Shown here in pieces: positions 11,030 through 22,430 of a stretch of 64,000 bases of DNA. This stretch comes from Rutstroemia sp. NJR-2017a BVV2 (lineage: Eukaryota > Ascomycota > Leotiomycetes > Helotiales > Rutstroemiaceae). The stretch spans positions 2,294,001 to 2,358,000 of the forward strand of contig NJPS01000046.1 in the NCBI GenBank assembly GCA_002946415.1, written 5' to 3'. The notes below the pieces were generated by a model, which was not told where the DNA came from, ran no database searches, and saw nothing but the letters and a program-made list of their open reading frames with translations. A program made the position numbers and the translations under genes. How positions within the stretch are numbered: position 1 is the stretch's first letter; each line of letters begins with the position of its first letter.

Positions 11030-12731
11030 ATGGATGCCAAAATCCTCGAGGCTTCCAACAAGCACCCCAAGCCCGCAGACCGCGTCTTCCAATATGGAAC
11101 TGCGGGGTTCCGAATGAAGGCCAACCTCCTCGACTCAGTCGTCTTTCGTGTCGGACTTGTCGCCGCTCTTCGATCCCGCAAACTCGGCGGCCAAACCATC
11201 GGCGTGATGATCACCGCCTCGCACAATCCGCCCGAAGATAACGGTGTCAAGCTTGTTGATCCCATGGGCGAGATGTTGGAGAACAGCTGGGAGGCATACT
11301 CGACCGAATTGGCGAACGCGAAGAACGAGGATGTAGCCGAGGTGTATCATAAGTTGGAGCAGGCGCTGAAGATCAATCCCGAGACACCAGCAAGAGTCAT
11401 CTATGCGAGGGATACTAGGCCATCGGGCCCGAAGCTTGTTGCTGCGCTGGTAGATGCGCTGGAGGCTACGGGAACGGACTATACGGATTACAAGTTGCTT
11501 ACAACTCCGCAATTGCATTATTTGACTCGGTGCACGAATACAGAGGGTACTCCGCAGGCTTATGGCGATGTTAGTGAGGTGGGATATTACGAGAAGTTGG
11601 CAAAGGCATTTGCCAGGGCGATGAAGGGCAAGAAGGCTACGGGGCCTGTTACCGTTGATTGTGCCAATGGTGTTGGAGGACCAAAATTGGCAGAGTTGGT
11701 TAAATATCTGCCAAAAGGTGTTGTTGATATTAAGATTGTCAACGATGATGTCGTGAAGGCAGAGTCTCTGAACCATGAGGTAAGTGATTGCTTTTTCCTT
11801 CCGTAACTTTACTTCTCATGACACACAACTCTTCAACATACATTACAATACTAACATATCTCAGTGTGGTGCAGATTTCGTCAAGACTAAGCAACGTGCT
11901 CCTCCTTCCTCGAAAGCCGGCAACAATGATCGGTGCTGTTCATTGGACGGAGATGCAGACCGATTGATCTACTATTACAATGACCCGGATCATGGATTTA
12001 GACTTTTGGATGGAGACAGAATCGCTACCCTGGCAGCGTCTTTCATTGGTGATCTTGCACGAGAAGCCGGACTTGCAGATCAGCTCAACATTGGCGTGGT
12101 ACAGACCGCATATGCCAATGGTGCCAGTACCAAGTACGTCGAGAAGACATTGAAACTTCCCGTCGTATGCACTCCCACTGGTGTCAAATGGTTGCATCAC
12201 GCAGCTACCAAATTTGATGTTGGTGTCTACTTTGAGGCTAATGGGCATGGAACTGTTGTGTTCTCTCAACAAGCATTGAAGGCATTTGCTACCAAAGAGC
12301 CCGAATCACCAGCTCAAGCCACAGCATTGGAAACTCTCCGTGCTCTGACTGATTTGATCAATCAAACCGTCGGCGATGCTCTCTCCGACATGTTACTTGT
12401 TGAGACAATTCTAGCACACAAGTCTTGGACACCAAAAGAATGGGATCTTACCTACATTGATCTCCCCAACCGTCTTGTCCGTGTTGAGGTTGCTGACCGA
12501 AACATGTTCAAGACCACTGATGCTGAGCGAAAATTGGTCGAACCACAAGGTACACAAGCACAAATCGATGCATTGGTAGCCAAGTTCAAGGATGGTCGAT
12601 CTTTCGCCAGAGCAAGTGGTACAGAGGATGCACTTCGCGTGTATGCCGAAGCAGCGACGCGTAGTGAAGCAGATGATCTTGCTTCGAAGGTTGCAGCTTT
12701 GTGTAAGATTGAAGGAAGTTTGAAGGGTTGA
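11030..12731 (+). CDS. AGM1/PCM1: Phosphoacetylglucosamine mutase
   Basis: Converts N-acetylglucosamine-6-phosphate to the 1-phosphate, the step before UDP-GlcNAc needed for chitin, N-glycans and GPI anchors. Exons 11030-11779 and 11865-12731 with an intron of 85 nt that has a CTAAC branch site just before its TCAG acceptor; product 538 residues, close to the usual 540-560. Visible motifs: phosphoserine catalytic loop ITASHNPPEDNGVK (Ser about 64), metal-binding loop SLDGDADR, sugar-binding YFEANGHGTV, and phosphate-binding ASGTEDALRVYAEA near the C-terminus. All active-site blocks are intact, so the gene should be functional and essential. Start chosen at the first ATG after the pyrimidine-rich leader. 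Confidence 0.96.
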
Positions 12732-13784
12732 AAAGACCAGCAGGGTTATGAATACATAGCACATACCTAGTGCATACACGAGATCACGAATGTCAAAAAA
12801 TGGAGTTGTGAGATGATGATGACTTTATGGGACTACGGTACAGACGGACGAGGAAATTAGAGATGAAGGAACGTATGATAGCATAGCGTTATTACTTTTT
12901 CGGAGTTTCCTACATTCATGAAATCAAAAGTTTGCTTTACTCATGAAAGCACTTCTTCTTCTTCTTCCAGTGTAAGACATCATGCTCGCGAAGCCCGCGC
13001 ACTTTAACCCTAGAAGTCATGACCTTCGTCAAGATAAGGCTCAAGTAGAGCACTGTGCCAAGTACTCCTGGCTGTGAAGTTATACTCAAAAATATAACCG
13101 ACGGCCTCCAAAAAATGACAGTGCTTCGGCTTTTCACATATCTTGGAGTCGAAGATGTTGTCAAGAGTTTCTCTAACGCCCGTTTAGTAGCTCGCCCTGG
13201 GGATGGGGATAGCCTTACAGAGAGAGGGCGATCATATTTGGCCAGCAAGCCTCCGTGTCTTGACGGGCACGTACAGAGCACGAGGGAATATGATTCCCAC
13301 CGCGTGCTTCATGTCAATGTTGTACGGTATTTTCACGTAAAAATGTCAAACTATTTAGCATGTACTTCCCTTCCTACATATATGCCACACGGGTGTGTCT
13401 AGCGGCCTACCTACCGGCCTTGCAACACACGCGACACGCTCGGCTAGGCTTAGCCAGGCCGTCGGCCCAAGGATTACCCGAAGAATATTCGGGAGAGCTA
13501 CGCCGGCCACCCCTCCAAGGATCACCGACTGCTATTGGGCGCGCGCCTAATTCCGGGAGGGACTTGGCAATTTTGCGAACTTCTGGTGAACTGCAGCTTT
13601 GGTTGCTGGTGAGTAGAGAATTAAATTATCGTGCTCGGTGGCTTTAAACTCAGGATTTTTACTTGCGTAAATTCGTTCCTGGCCTCGAACTCCAAGTGGC
13701 CAGCTCGTAAACATGAGTTACATAAACTGCGCCGTTGCTTAATACGATCGCGATTGTTAACAACAAGCAAAGTTATATAAACCG
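12732..13784. other. Intergenic with a GC-rich patch
   Basis: No supported gene. 13385-13560 is unusually rich in GC and in short self-complementary words (for example GGCTAGGCTTAGCC) compared with the AT-leaning flanks; see findings. A TATA-like sequence (TTATATAAAC) at 13772-13782 probably serves the small secreted protein gene. Confidence 0.5.
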
Positions 13785-13950
13785 ACTTTCTCATTATTCC
13801 ACATAGACATTCTCCACACTCAAACACTCCACTCAGAAAGGAATTCATTCGTCTATCCAACGATCCAACTTTCTCATTGTTCCAAAGAGATATTCTCCAC
13901 ACTCAGGCACTCCACTCAGAAAGAAAACCACTTCATCCATCCAAAGATTC
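13785..13950 (+). repeat. Imperfect 83-bp direct duplication in the leader of the small secreted protein gene
   Basis: Two tandem copies, starting at 13785 and 13868, each beginning ACTTTCTCATT and containing ATTCTCCACACTCA and CACTCCACTCAGAAAG. They sit between the TATA-like box at 13772 and the ATG at 13970, hence in the probable 5' untranslated leader or core promoter. Confidence 0.8.
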
Positions 13951-13969
13951 AATAAACTCCCCAGTAAAC

Positions 13970-14388
13970 ATGCAATTCCCATTTATTCTCGTCCCTGTCC
14001 TCCTCTTCTTGGCAACAAACAGCAATGCTTGGATCCAAGACGGCAGTGGAATCTGGGTCGCCAACAACAATTTCACTCAAATCAGAGGCGGTAAGTTTCT
14101 CTCCTCCCACCGATCTTCCAGCGATTTGGAACTGACAGATCATCTTTCTTGTAGCCTGGGTGCACGAGTCTTGCTCAGGAAGAAGCGGAAATGAGGCCCC
14201 AACCAACATCGTTGCCGAGGGCACAGGATGCGCTTTTTGGATCAACGGTATTGGTCAGATCTTCAACGGAGGTATGTATTCTATTCGATGAGATCCCCCG
14301 CATTTCAATTCTCGTATACTTACAAAGATTCCTAGCTTGCCACAATCAGGGAGGCGCGATTCTCTGCATTAATTGCAAGCCTAGTTAA
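13970..14388 (+). CDS. Small secreted cysteine-containing protein (effector candidate)
   Basis: Three exons, 13970-14090, 14155-14271 and 14336-14388, joined by introns of 64 nt each with GTAAGT/GTATGT donors and TAG acceptors, giving 96 residues. Residues 1-20 form a clear signal peptide (MQFPFILVPVLLFLATNSNA). The mature part of about 76 residues has five cysteines: VHESCSG, GTGCAFW, GACHNQ and the final ILCINCKPS, and is rich in Gly, Asn and Trp. No family recognised. Size, secretion signal and a strong-looking TATA plus leader are typical of secreted effectors or self-defence peptides of fungi, but function is inference. Regulated expression may involve the duplicated leader just upstream. 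An odd cysteine count leaves one unpaired or allows dimers. Confidence 0.75.
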
Positions 14389-15516
14389 ATGGCGATGTAC
14401 GCACGGGAAGTGGATCTAGACGTTTGGGTTCGGGAACTAGATGTATGGATTATGTACGATTCTTGTGGTTTGATGTCAGAGGAGGAAAATGTTTTGCGTT
14501 CAGGGTCGCTTGTTGAGTTATCGTGTATTTTACCTACAGTCGTCGATGTTTTAGAATAGATTTCTTTCCATTTTGAGTATGCTACCGCATTGCAGCAGCA
14601 CAGTGTTGTGATTATATCATCGCCCAGCTTCACCAGGTCATTGATCAGCCTCCGCTACAACTAATGGGGACTCTGATAGGCCCAATGGAGGTTTCGATAG
14701 GTCTATGGGAGATGTAGGCCACTTAGAGGTACCGGGGATACTTGGAACGGAAGTCGGTCACTCATTCTTGAAACCCATTCCCAAGATGTCATAAGCGCCC
14801 GAAAGGTGGCTACAACAAGAGAGCACACGACTGTGAGCTTCGAGGCGAGGCGAAGTGTGGCTGCTAAGGATCCTTCCTCATGTCAAGAAGTAGCAGGAAC
14901 CCACTTTTCATCCCATCCCGGCCGAGTTTCTGACCGCCCGGTAAGGTTATTTCGGAGCAAATACGAGGCCGACCGGATCTCCACCATCCCGACGCAGTAG
15001 TCTATCAAAAAGACGTTTTGCGAATCCGAGGTCTGTTTCCCTGCGCGTGTCGTCTGCTGGTTTTGCGGGGTTTATAACCAGCGCCGTGACCAATTGCAAC
15101 TAATCAAGCTAAGGCGGAACAAGGTTTGTGGCTGATCTGATCGATGGGAATCAGCGAATATCGATGTGGGGGAAGGGGAACGACATGTGGGGTCCTGCAA
15201 CGACGGCACCATTCCCCTTCCGGACATCGTGCTTGATGATGTCAACATTAGCGATCGTTGATCCTGTCAGGGACGATTGAGTTGCAGGAGAGATCGAGGG
15301 TCCCCGAAGTCGTGACGCGCTATATTCGACCCCGATCCCTCTTATCTGTCTTATCAAAATGCCCTGACTTCTCTATGTCGTTGTATGCCTCTTCATTGCT
15401 GTTTACATATCAAGATTCACGAATAATTAATGCGTTCTCCAATTCTATTCTCACTCCCAAAATCTGCTCTTCAAGCGTCGAAATTCAATCGTCCACTTCT
15501 ATACAAGACGTACAAA
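14389..15516. other. Intergenic, no supported gene
   Basis: 1.1 kb between the small secreted protein and the NTF2-like gene. Only short frames without domain or splice logic; the last 150 bp are the pyrimidine-rich leader of the next gene. Confidence 0.55.
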
Positions 15517-16468
15517 ATGTCTACAGGAATCCCTTCCCAAGCGCCAGTCTCCACTGCGGCAGCGGACTCGATTACTGAGAATCGGGTTGGCGGGTCGGGC
15601 ACAGGAGTTAGTGCGAGTGAACTCGGTATTGAGAATACAAATATCAGTACGGCTGCTGGCGTTAATCTAAGCGAAAGACAACGACTCGTCGTAGGAAGCG
15701 TTCTAGACGTATGTTCACATCTCTCTTCTCCGTCCCACCACACGAGCTTCCCCTGCTTTCCCCACAACACCACAACACCACAACACCCCAACTAACCCGA
15801 CCCACAGCTCTTCGCCGGCCGCCCCTCCCTCAAAAAACTCTCCCTCTGGTCCGACACCGCCACCTTCGCCGACCCGCTCACCATAGCCGAAGGCCGCAAA
15901 CAATACGCCGCGCAGTGGTACGGTCTGCAAGCCGCATTCTCGTCGATCGAGCGCATCAAGCACGAGGTGGTGTCGGCGGGAAATCCAATCGAGATGAATC
16001 TCAGCACGAAGTATACGGTGAAGGGGATCGGGAAGGAGCAGAGGATCGACAGTGTGGTGAAGATTTGGACGGAGAGGGAGAATGGCGAGGGGAGCATTAC
16101 GAAGGTGGAGGATAGGTGGAATGGGGAGATTCCTGAGGGGGCAATTGCTAAGGTTAGTTTTTTGGGGAAGGTGTGCAGTTTGAGGTGGTGGGTGTGGTGG
16201 GTGGAGAGTTGGGTCTGGTGAGGGTGGAGTTTCGTTTGGTGGACGTGGTGGTGGAGGGTAAGTTCTTGGGGTGGTCTGTTGCAAGTGCATGAGATTATGT
16301 GGATTGGGGCTGCGGATGTTTTATGGAAAGGAAAGGGGTGAGATTTGGTTGAATTAACTGCTAACGTGCGTTTTGAAACAGGCGTTCCGGAACTTGAATA
16401 GTGTTGTCGTGCCGGCTTTCGTGAGCGTCCCAAAGAATGAGGAAGAGGATACAAAGAAGGGGAACTAG
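15517..16468 (+). CDS. NTF2-like (SnoaL-type) fold protein of unknown function
   Basis: Three exons: 15517-15708, 15808-16152 and 16382-16468 (the second intron is 229 nt with a CTAACG branch site), 207 residues. Residues 1-50 are a Ser/Gly/Thr-rich, probably flexible N-terminus. From ERQRLVVGSVLDLF the pattern resembles a one-domain NTF2-like cone: a helix pair (SLKKLSLWSDTATFADPLTI), a long helix with YGLQAAFSSIERIKHEVVS, then beta strands (MNLSTKYTVKG, SVVKIWTERENG, ITKVEDRWNGEIP). Such proteins may bind or transform small hydrophobic ligands. Ends in an acidic/basic tail. I know it only as a conserved hypothetical of filamentous ascomycetes. Confidence 0.75.
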
Positions 16469-17032
16469 TGGCCGGAGAAGCGTGTACAACTGCTTATTGA
16501 TAGGGGTGGCGGAAGCGGCGCCAATTGATTCACAGACATTGCGTCTTACAATATCTCATGGTCTTCTTGCATCGCCAGCATAAACCCATTGGCCACATGA
16601 CGCAATTTAAAACATGAAAGGGAAAATCCCTGTTCCCGCAAATCTCCTTACTTGTGTAGCACTCAAGAGAAGAAGCTTATGCGTGCATATCTACTATCGT
16701 ACGTTAGTCCGAAATTGTTGTATTGTGTTATTCTGTTTAGCCAGACCTATCCCCCTTTTATCGCAACTTGGCTAGTTGGTCCACTTGTACCCTGTCGCAC
16801 AAATTGGTACTGTCCCGCACCGTTGAGGCCTGCCGCCCCACTGTACCCACCCCCGCGCCGCATTATTGCAGGCCTAGAGTACGAAGTATCCTAGTAACGT
16901 TCTGTAATCCAACTGAACGTCGCAGATTTCGAGTCCATCCAAAACACAAAACTTTACTTCGCAACCCAGAATATCCTCGTGCGCTTTCACACCAGTGTTC
17001 CTCCAAAATCAAGATATTTCACACTCTCAGGA
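16469..17032. other. Intergenic, no supported gene
   Basis: 0.56 kb; 3' region of the NTF2-like gene and promoter of the ERG26-like gene. No motif worth naming. Confidence 0.5.
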
Positions 17033-18249
17033 ATGGAATCTGTTCTAGTCATTGGAGGATGTGGCGCTCTTGGTCATCGTCTTGTCTCTGAATTGCTCCG
17101 GCTTGACTCACCGCCACATCATGTGTATGTCTTCGACGTGCGTACTGAAAATAATCGTATCGACACAGTTGAATACTGCAACGTTGATATAACCAGCAAA
17201 GATCAGGTCAAGACCACTCTGCAGAGGTTGAGCCCTCTGCCCGCAGTCATCATTCATACCGCCTCGCCTCCGCCTGGGCTGCTGGATTTGGAATTGTATA
17301 TCAAAGTCAATGTCGAAGGTACAAGGAACCTTCTTGAATGTGCAGAGGTATGTAAAGAATTCTGTAGAACGCGCCGCGTTGGGTGCCCGATGATGAATAC
17401 TATCATTGCATAACAGTTTTTCAAATGCTTCATGTTTTCGTGGGAAAGGCGGTCATGAGAAAATGCTGACCTTGGAATGAATAGGCCCTCGGTGTTAAAG
17501 CCTTTGTCTATACTTCTAGCGCCTCAGTCATCCATGATGCAGTGAGTGACCTAGTCGAAGCAGACGAGACACTTCCTTTGGTCTTCCTGCCTACTCAGCA
17601 GGAGATATATTCCCATACCAAGGCCCTTGCTGACAAGCTTGTCCTGGAGAGTAACAACCCGAAGAAAGGCTTCCTTACAGCCTGTATTCGTCCATCCGGT
17701 ATCTTTGGCGAGAATGAGCCTACAGCTAGATCACTCGCAGAAAATGCCGCAGCAGGAAAACTCAAATACCAGATCGGCAATGGCAGAAATCTCTTCGATT
17801 TCACTTATGTAACCAACGTCATTGATGCTCACATCCTCGCTGCACAGGCCTTGCTGCGTCAACACACGGCTCCCGTCTCGGACGAAAGTCTCCGCGTTGA
17901 TGGGCAAGGCTTTATGATTACCAACGATGAACATATTCTCTTTTGGGACTTTGCTCGCGGAATCGGCAATGCGGCGGGGTATCCCACTCGCACCGAGGAT
18001 GTAACGAAGATTCCAATGTTTTTGGCCTTGGCTATGGCTATTTTGGCTGAGTGGTGGGTCTGGATTATGTCGTTCGGACGGAAGCAGTCGAGGATGAATC
18101 GTGTGGCAATTCGATATAGTTGTATGACGAGAACTTACAAGATTGATAAGGCGAAGCGTGCGTTGGGGTACAGACCGCGCGTTAGCTTGCAAGAAGGTAT
18201 CAAGCGTGCGGGAAGCTCATTTTTGTTGAACGACCGGAAAGCGGAATAA
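17033..18249 (+). CDS. 3-beta-hydroxysteroid dehydrogenase/isomerase family protein (ERG26-like)
   Basis: Two exons, 17033-17347 and 17485-18249, 359 residues. The N-terminus VLVIGGCGALGHRLV is the NAD-binding glycine motif (GGxGxxG). Further on are the FVYTSSASVI strand carrying the catalytic Ser/Thr, the YSHTK catalytic Tyr/Lys pair, and CIRPSGIFGENEP, which in this family follows the active site. A hydrophobic segment near residue 285 (IPMFLALAMAILAEWWVWIM) may anchor it to the ER membrane, as in sterol-4-alpha-carboxylate 3-dehydrogenases (ERG26), which remove C4 methyl groups in ergosterol synthesis. It is probably a paralogue acting on another sterol-like or secondary metabolite substrate; true orthology needs a tree. 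I chose the ATG at 17033 over an upstream in-frame one because the glycine motif begins at once. Confidence 0.85.
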
Positions 18250-18481
18250 CTTTTCGAAAACGTGTAGGACGGATCTGATTTGGGATCTGGAGTTTGATTG
18301 TACCGGAGCGTTTGGTACGATTGAAATAGGGGTTAGTCAGCATTGCGGCAATACTCCGTATATTTTGTGTACTCTCTCCCTCATTGGTGTACGGAATTGC
18401 CAAACTTTCTTTATGTCTTAAACCTAGAGGAACTGATAGTAAGATTTCCGGTGCGTATATAATCATGTACATCGAATACCT

Positions 18482-19876
18482 TTATTGCGTTACTGTTACT
18501 CTACGTCTACAAACACCTTGGAAGATTTTCAGGTAGGCTGTCAGAAACAGGTAAAGGAAGCCGTAGATGAATGCCGCGTAAATGCTATATTGTTCCCAAA
18601 TCGGCAGGTGCACGATACCGAGATCACGAACAGTATGTACCTCATAAGGAGAATGATAGGCTCCACAATGAGCATGTGGAGGGGGCGCGTAAGGTTGCGC
18701 TCGATCATGGCCTTCATGTCTACCTCAGTCTCTTCCAACTTTGCGTGAATTGCCCAGTTCTTGGTAGCTTGGCGTAATTTGCTTGCCTTATTGGCCACTA
18801 TGATTGTCGCATAGGTCTCATATAGGAAGAAGAAATTTGCGACTGCAGGTGCAGAAGCTAGGATCCCAGATAAGTACATCGTCCAGCGCCAGCCAAGATG
18901 GCTCGTCACGATGAAGCCCCCAATGAAGGGCGCGACCATGGGTCCTATGAAGACGCATAGTGTGAAGACTGTTACCTGCGTGATGATGTTAGCGCTTCGT
19001 GGTTGGAAAGCGAATGGTAGGAGTTTACAGCAAAGCCACGAGTCTTGTTGTCGAACAAGTCTACGAAGACTCCTCCGGCAACAGCCAGCGGGCCAGCACC
19101 AAAGAACCCTGCGAAGAAGCGGTTGATCAGGATGCTTTGTAGGTCTTTGGAGACAGCGGTTGCAAAATGAAAAATAGCCGTTCCAAAGGCGCCAACGACG
19201 AGTGGCAATCGGCGCCCCTCTGACCTCAGAAAGCGGGCCCCATAGAACCGGTCTGTATTCGGAGTTATGGTTCTGGTCGAAACAGTTGAAGAAAAATACA
19301 GTAACCTACCCGAAAGAGAATCCAAGCACGTACAAGGTCACTCCCAACGTGGCCACTTCTGGAGCTACACCATAGTCTCTGGCGATTGTTTGATCACAGG
19401 TGAGTAGACCCCACTGGCGAATGTGGTGACGAACGTAGTGTTACTCAAAACTGCCATTATGATAATTCTATATCTGTAAGCTCTCCACTTCCTGCTATGA
19501 TTATGGCAAAACTTAATTAGTAGACATAGGCCAGTTCTGTGAATCTGTTGAGTCATGTGGCCCATCAAACTCGACGACATACTCTGACGATTCTCCAGGA
19601 GGATCCGGAGGATAAGCCTTTCCTCGTCCCATTTTCGACAGAGATAACATTGCTTTGGTCATCCTTTGGCTTGAGACCAAGGAGACGGCTGTGTTGGCTT
19701 TCGTGAGATTTCTTCCAGGCCAAGACACGATCGATGCGGGCCTGCCCAATGTCTGTCTCTTCCCTCGGTACTGAAGGAACCTCTGAGGCATTGGCTCTGT
19801 CAATGGGTTCCTGTAACTCTTGGTCTGAGCGACCTTTGCCATTGGGCACACTTCTGTCTGTGTCTTTTTCCCTCAT
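18482..19876 (-). pseudogene. MFS transporter relic: frameshifted and missing C-terminal half
   Basis: Minus-strand remains of a DHA1-type major facilitator (drug/polyamine H+ antiporter group). Recognisable in order: YVVEFDGPHDSTDSQNWP before TM1; RIIIMAVLSNTTFVTTFASG (TM1); VAPEVATLGVTLYVLGFSFG (TM2); PVLWGPLSEVRG (signature motif A); LPLVVGAFGTAIFHFATAVS; GPLAVAGGVFVDLF; GPMVAPFIGGFIV; and IYAAFIYGFLYLFLTAY (TM7), reached through an intron with clean GT-AG borders. After TM7 the frame ends at 18482 with no trace of TM8-12. Three places need a frame change to stay in the family pattern: near 19640 (N-terminus), near 19390 (between TM1 and TM2), and near 19215 (after motif A). Together with the missing half this is a dead gene, unless the assembly has errors. 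It is convergent with the ERG26-like gene 230 bp away. Confidence 0.8.
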
Positions 19877-20519
19877 GATTGTTTAAAAATCGAGTTTGGT
19901 CCGGCCAATGTTGTTTGTTGATTCCCCGGGGTCGGATTGGTACTGAAATAATCCCTAGAAACTAAATCAACTTGAGGCCAGGCATGATGCGTTTGGTGAA
20001 CAAATTCATATCGAGAACAGCGTGTGATTCTAGGACGGCGAAATATTCTCAATAGAGCGATTTGGCGAACAAACAGAGAGAACTTGAAATGCACGTCTGA
20101 CAAACTACAAGTCTCATTAGTCTGCTGATGAATCACCAAAATCAGGTAAATTACAATCCATGCTTACCTTACTAAATGACAATACTCTCACAAGTTTCCT
20201 GTACCCTACAGAAACCATTAAAGCCTGGTGAGCTATCAAGGTTGCTTGGTAATGCTGCATTGCTGGAACAGTCACGATGGCCAATGCACCACTAGTCCGC
20301 AAACATCAGCCCCTTATCCGTAGTTGCATCCGTCACGAAAGTTGAGGTGATTATTTTGTTGCTTATTAAGGGTGTGAATTAATGATCGAGCTTCAAACAT
20401 TCAGGTCAGGACAGCTTCTTTTTTCTGGCAGAATCCGCCGAGGTTTAGTCAGATAAAGGCAAGCTCTGAGACCAGTCTCTCTCGAAAAATAATGATTAGG
20501 AATTTAGTGTATCAGTAGA
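19877..20519. other. Intergenic, no supported gene
   Basis: 0.64 kb between the divergent MFS relic and PEP-mutase relic; presumably the old shared promoter. Nothing else seen. Confidence 0.5.
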
Positions 20520-21293
20520 ATGAGTAAACTAACCGGACCTGTCTCCAGCTTGTATAAGGTCCTCCAGCAATCACGTTTATTTATGATTGAACAAGTTTTG
20601 TCTACTTTTCGATCTACGTTTAACCCCTTATCCGCGACTGATCTGACATTCCACAGCTATTCATTCAGTTATGTATTCGCAAACACTCGCGGAACGACAG
20701 ATGCAGATCTCGATCTGGAAACCAAACTTGCAGCAATCGCAGATATTGCAGCAGTTGCAAAGCAATTCAACAAACCTCTCACAGTCGACATTCAGGATGG
20801 GTGCGGAGATTCTCTGGAGATGGCAATCACTGCATTGATCGACTTCGGGGTCGTGGGCGTGAATCTGGAGGACTGCGGCAAAGATGGAAAGTTGTATTCG
20901 ATTGAGACAGCTGTGGAGAGGATCAAAAGAACATTACTGGTTGCAAAGAACAAGCGTGTTCCAGATTTCGTTGTCAATGCTCGTTGCGATATATTGGTTC
21001 AAGGGGGCAAGCTTGATGAGGTCCTTGACCGTGTAAAGCAGTACCTTGCCGCTGGTGCAACAACGGTGTTTGTATGGGGTGGATCAAGTCGTGGAGTTAG
21101 CTCCTAGGAGATTTTAATGATGGTCAAGCAGTTTGATGGCCGCCTCAATGTCTTACTCGATGGAAAGCCGGATGCATTAACTATCCCGCAGATAAGAGAG
21201 CTTGGTGTTGCGAGGATCAGTATCGGGCCTGCTCTTCAGGTCAAGGCGATGAAAACGTTGATACAAGAGGCAGAAAAACTTTTGACTGCTTAA
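20520..21293 (+). pseudogene. PEP mutase / isocitrate lyase superfamily relic with in-frame TAG
   Basis: The frame carries GTTDADLDLETKLAAIADIA, FNKPLTVDIQDGCGD, VVGVNLEDCG, DFVVNARCDILV and AAGATTVFVWG, the conserved strands of the PEP-mutase/isocitrate-lyase barrel, including the metal-binding aspartates and the ED of strand 4. A TAG at 21105-21107 then interrupts the reading frame, but the same frame resumes at once with MVKQFDGRLNVLLDGKP and LGVARISIGPAL up to TAA at 21291, so the C-terminal helices are intact beyond a single nonsense codon. The N-terminus is also wrong: the usual NVYDAASA strand that should precede the barrel is absent. An intron between about 20571 and 20655 would improve the model without restoring that strand. 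Such enzymes cleave or rearrange C-P or C-C bonds of phosphonates or oxaloacetate-like acids. Confidence 0.75.
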
Positions 21294-21535
21294 TTTAGAT
21301 AGTTGATTTCTCAAATTCTACTTCTCAACCATGAATCAAATGGTTAAATAGTCGAGCGGAGATCTTTGGGTGCGGACTCAAGGCCTAGCGGAATTCTCAA
21401 GTATACTAGTACATATCATCTAGTATATGCCCTCCAAGTTGCCAAAATTAGCAGTATCTCAATAGAAACTATATTTTTCAGTATTATAGAATCCAATTAT
21501 GATTACGGGAACATATCCTCAGCAATCAATACGTC

Positions 21536-22376
21536 TCACTGTAGGACTGAGGGAAGCGTATGACGAAGACTGATACTACTATTCCAATCACTGATCAAGC
21601 TTATTAATAACCTCGAGATAATGCCCTGTCTCTCTGTGAGCGAACCATTTATTATATACATACGGCTCTCATCCGCTCTAATTAGCTTACATGCAATCGT
21701 CCATCTCTTGGCTAGATTTCCAATGATGGCTTTGAGTTTATCCAGGCGTTGCTTGTAGACTATATGGCCGCTCTGTGTCCATAGTCGATGATAGACCATC
21801 GCTGCTTGACATAGAGAATGAGGAAGATAAGGCGAGAATACATCTGAAGGGTAGTTCCCCTCCCGGTCAGCATATGCTGCCGCCGCAAAGTTCAGAGCTC
21901 CAAATGCCGTTTCTTCGATAGACTGTTGAACACGGTGTCTCTCGAACGCATTATCTGGGTTTCGGCTCAACATGTATTCGTAGAGTATAAAGAGCGAGCT
22001 GTATTTATCAGACAATAACCAAGTGTGCTGGGCCATAACACCGCATACCTATTACACATTCCATACGCTCCGCAGTACTTGCCAATTTTCAGCTCCTCGT
22101 TGGAGAGAAGGGGGAGATACGCTCTTAGCGTGCGCTCAAGCTGAACAGCCTCTTCAGTATTGAATCGGGGATCTAGTACTGGGTCGAACACGTGCTGTAC
22201 AACATGTCCTGCAAGATGCGAAATCTGACACTCTCGGGCCAATTGCCCCACGGTGATGTTGAAGGGTGTATCTAGAGATGGGGCAGCATCAATGAAACCT
22301 TGTAGATCCGCGTGACTGGAACTCTCTGACCAGAGCAGGTCCTCAATTGGTAACGGCTCTGTTCTCTCCGGATCGC
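21536..22376 (-). pseudogene. C-terminal fragment of a fungal-specific transcription factor
   Basis: Minus strand. A first piece begins after an acceptor-like site at 22377 (GTAACAG) and reads GDPERTEPLPIEDLLWSES...VGQLARECQISHLAGHVVQHVFD...NEELKIGKYCGAYGMCNR. One nucleotide out of frame follows HTWLLSDKYSSLFILYEYMLSR...ALNFAAAAYADREG...CQAAMVYHRLWTQSGHIVYK and ends at 21536. This looks like the helical C-terminal region of a Zn2Cys6-type regulator (the late part of the fungal_trans region). There is no Zn2Cys6 cluster or DNA-binding domain upstream: the space is taken by the NTF2-like frame. The frame break near 22045 and missing N-terminus make it a likely relic. The family assignment rests on pattern memory of the HRLW and LFLLYEHMLSR blocks and is moderate. 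Confidence 0.5.
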
Positions 22377-22430
22377 CTGTTACGAAAAATGTATCTTTGT
22401 TACACAGATTAATAAACCGGTCAATGAGGA

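Noticed and set aside
12937..13402. Overlapping 114- and 115-codon frames on opposite strands
   Set aside because: No domain or splice support; minus frame has a hydrophobic stretch and a basic end but nothing I can identify.
15715..16454. Long minus-strand frames of 191 and 220 codons
   Set aside because: Antisense of the NTF2-like gene exons and its C/T-rich intron; Pro/His-rich composition comes from the template.
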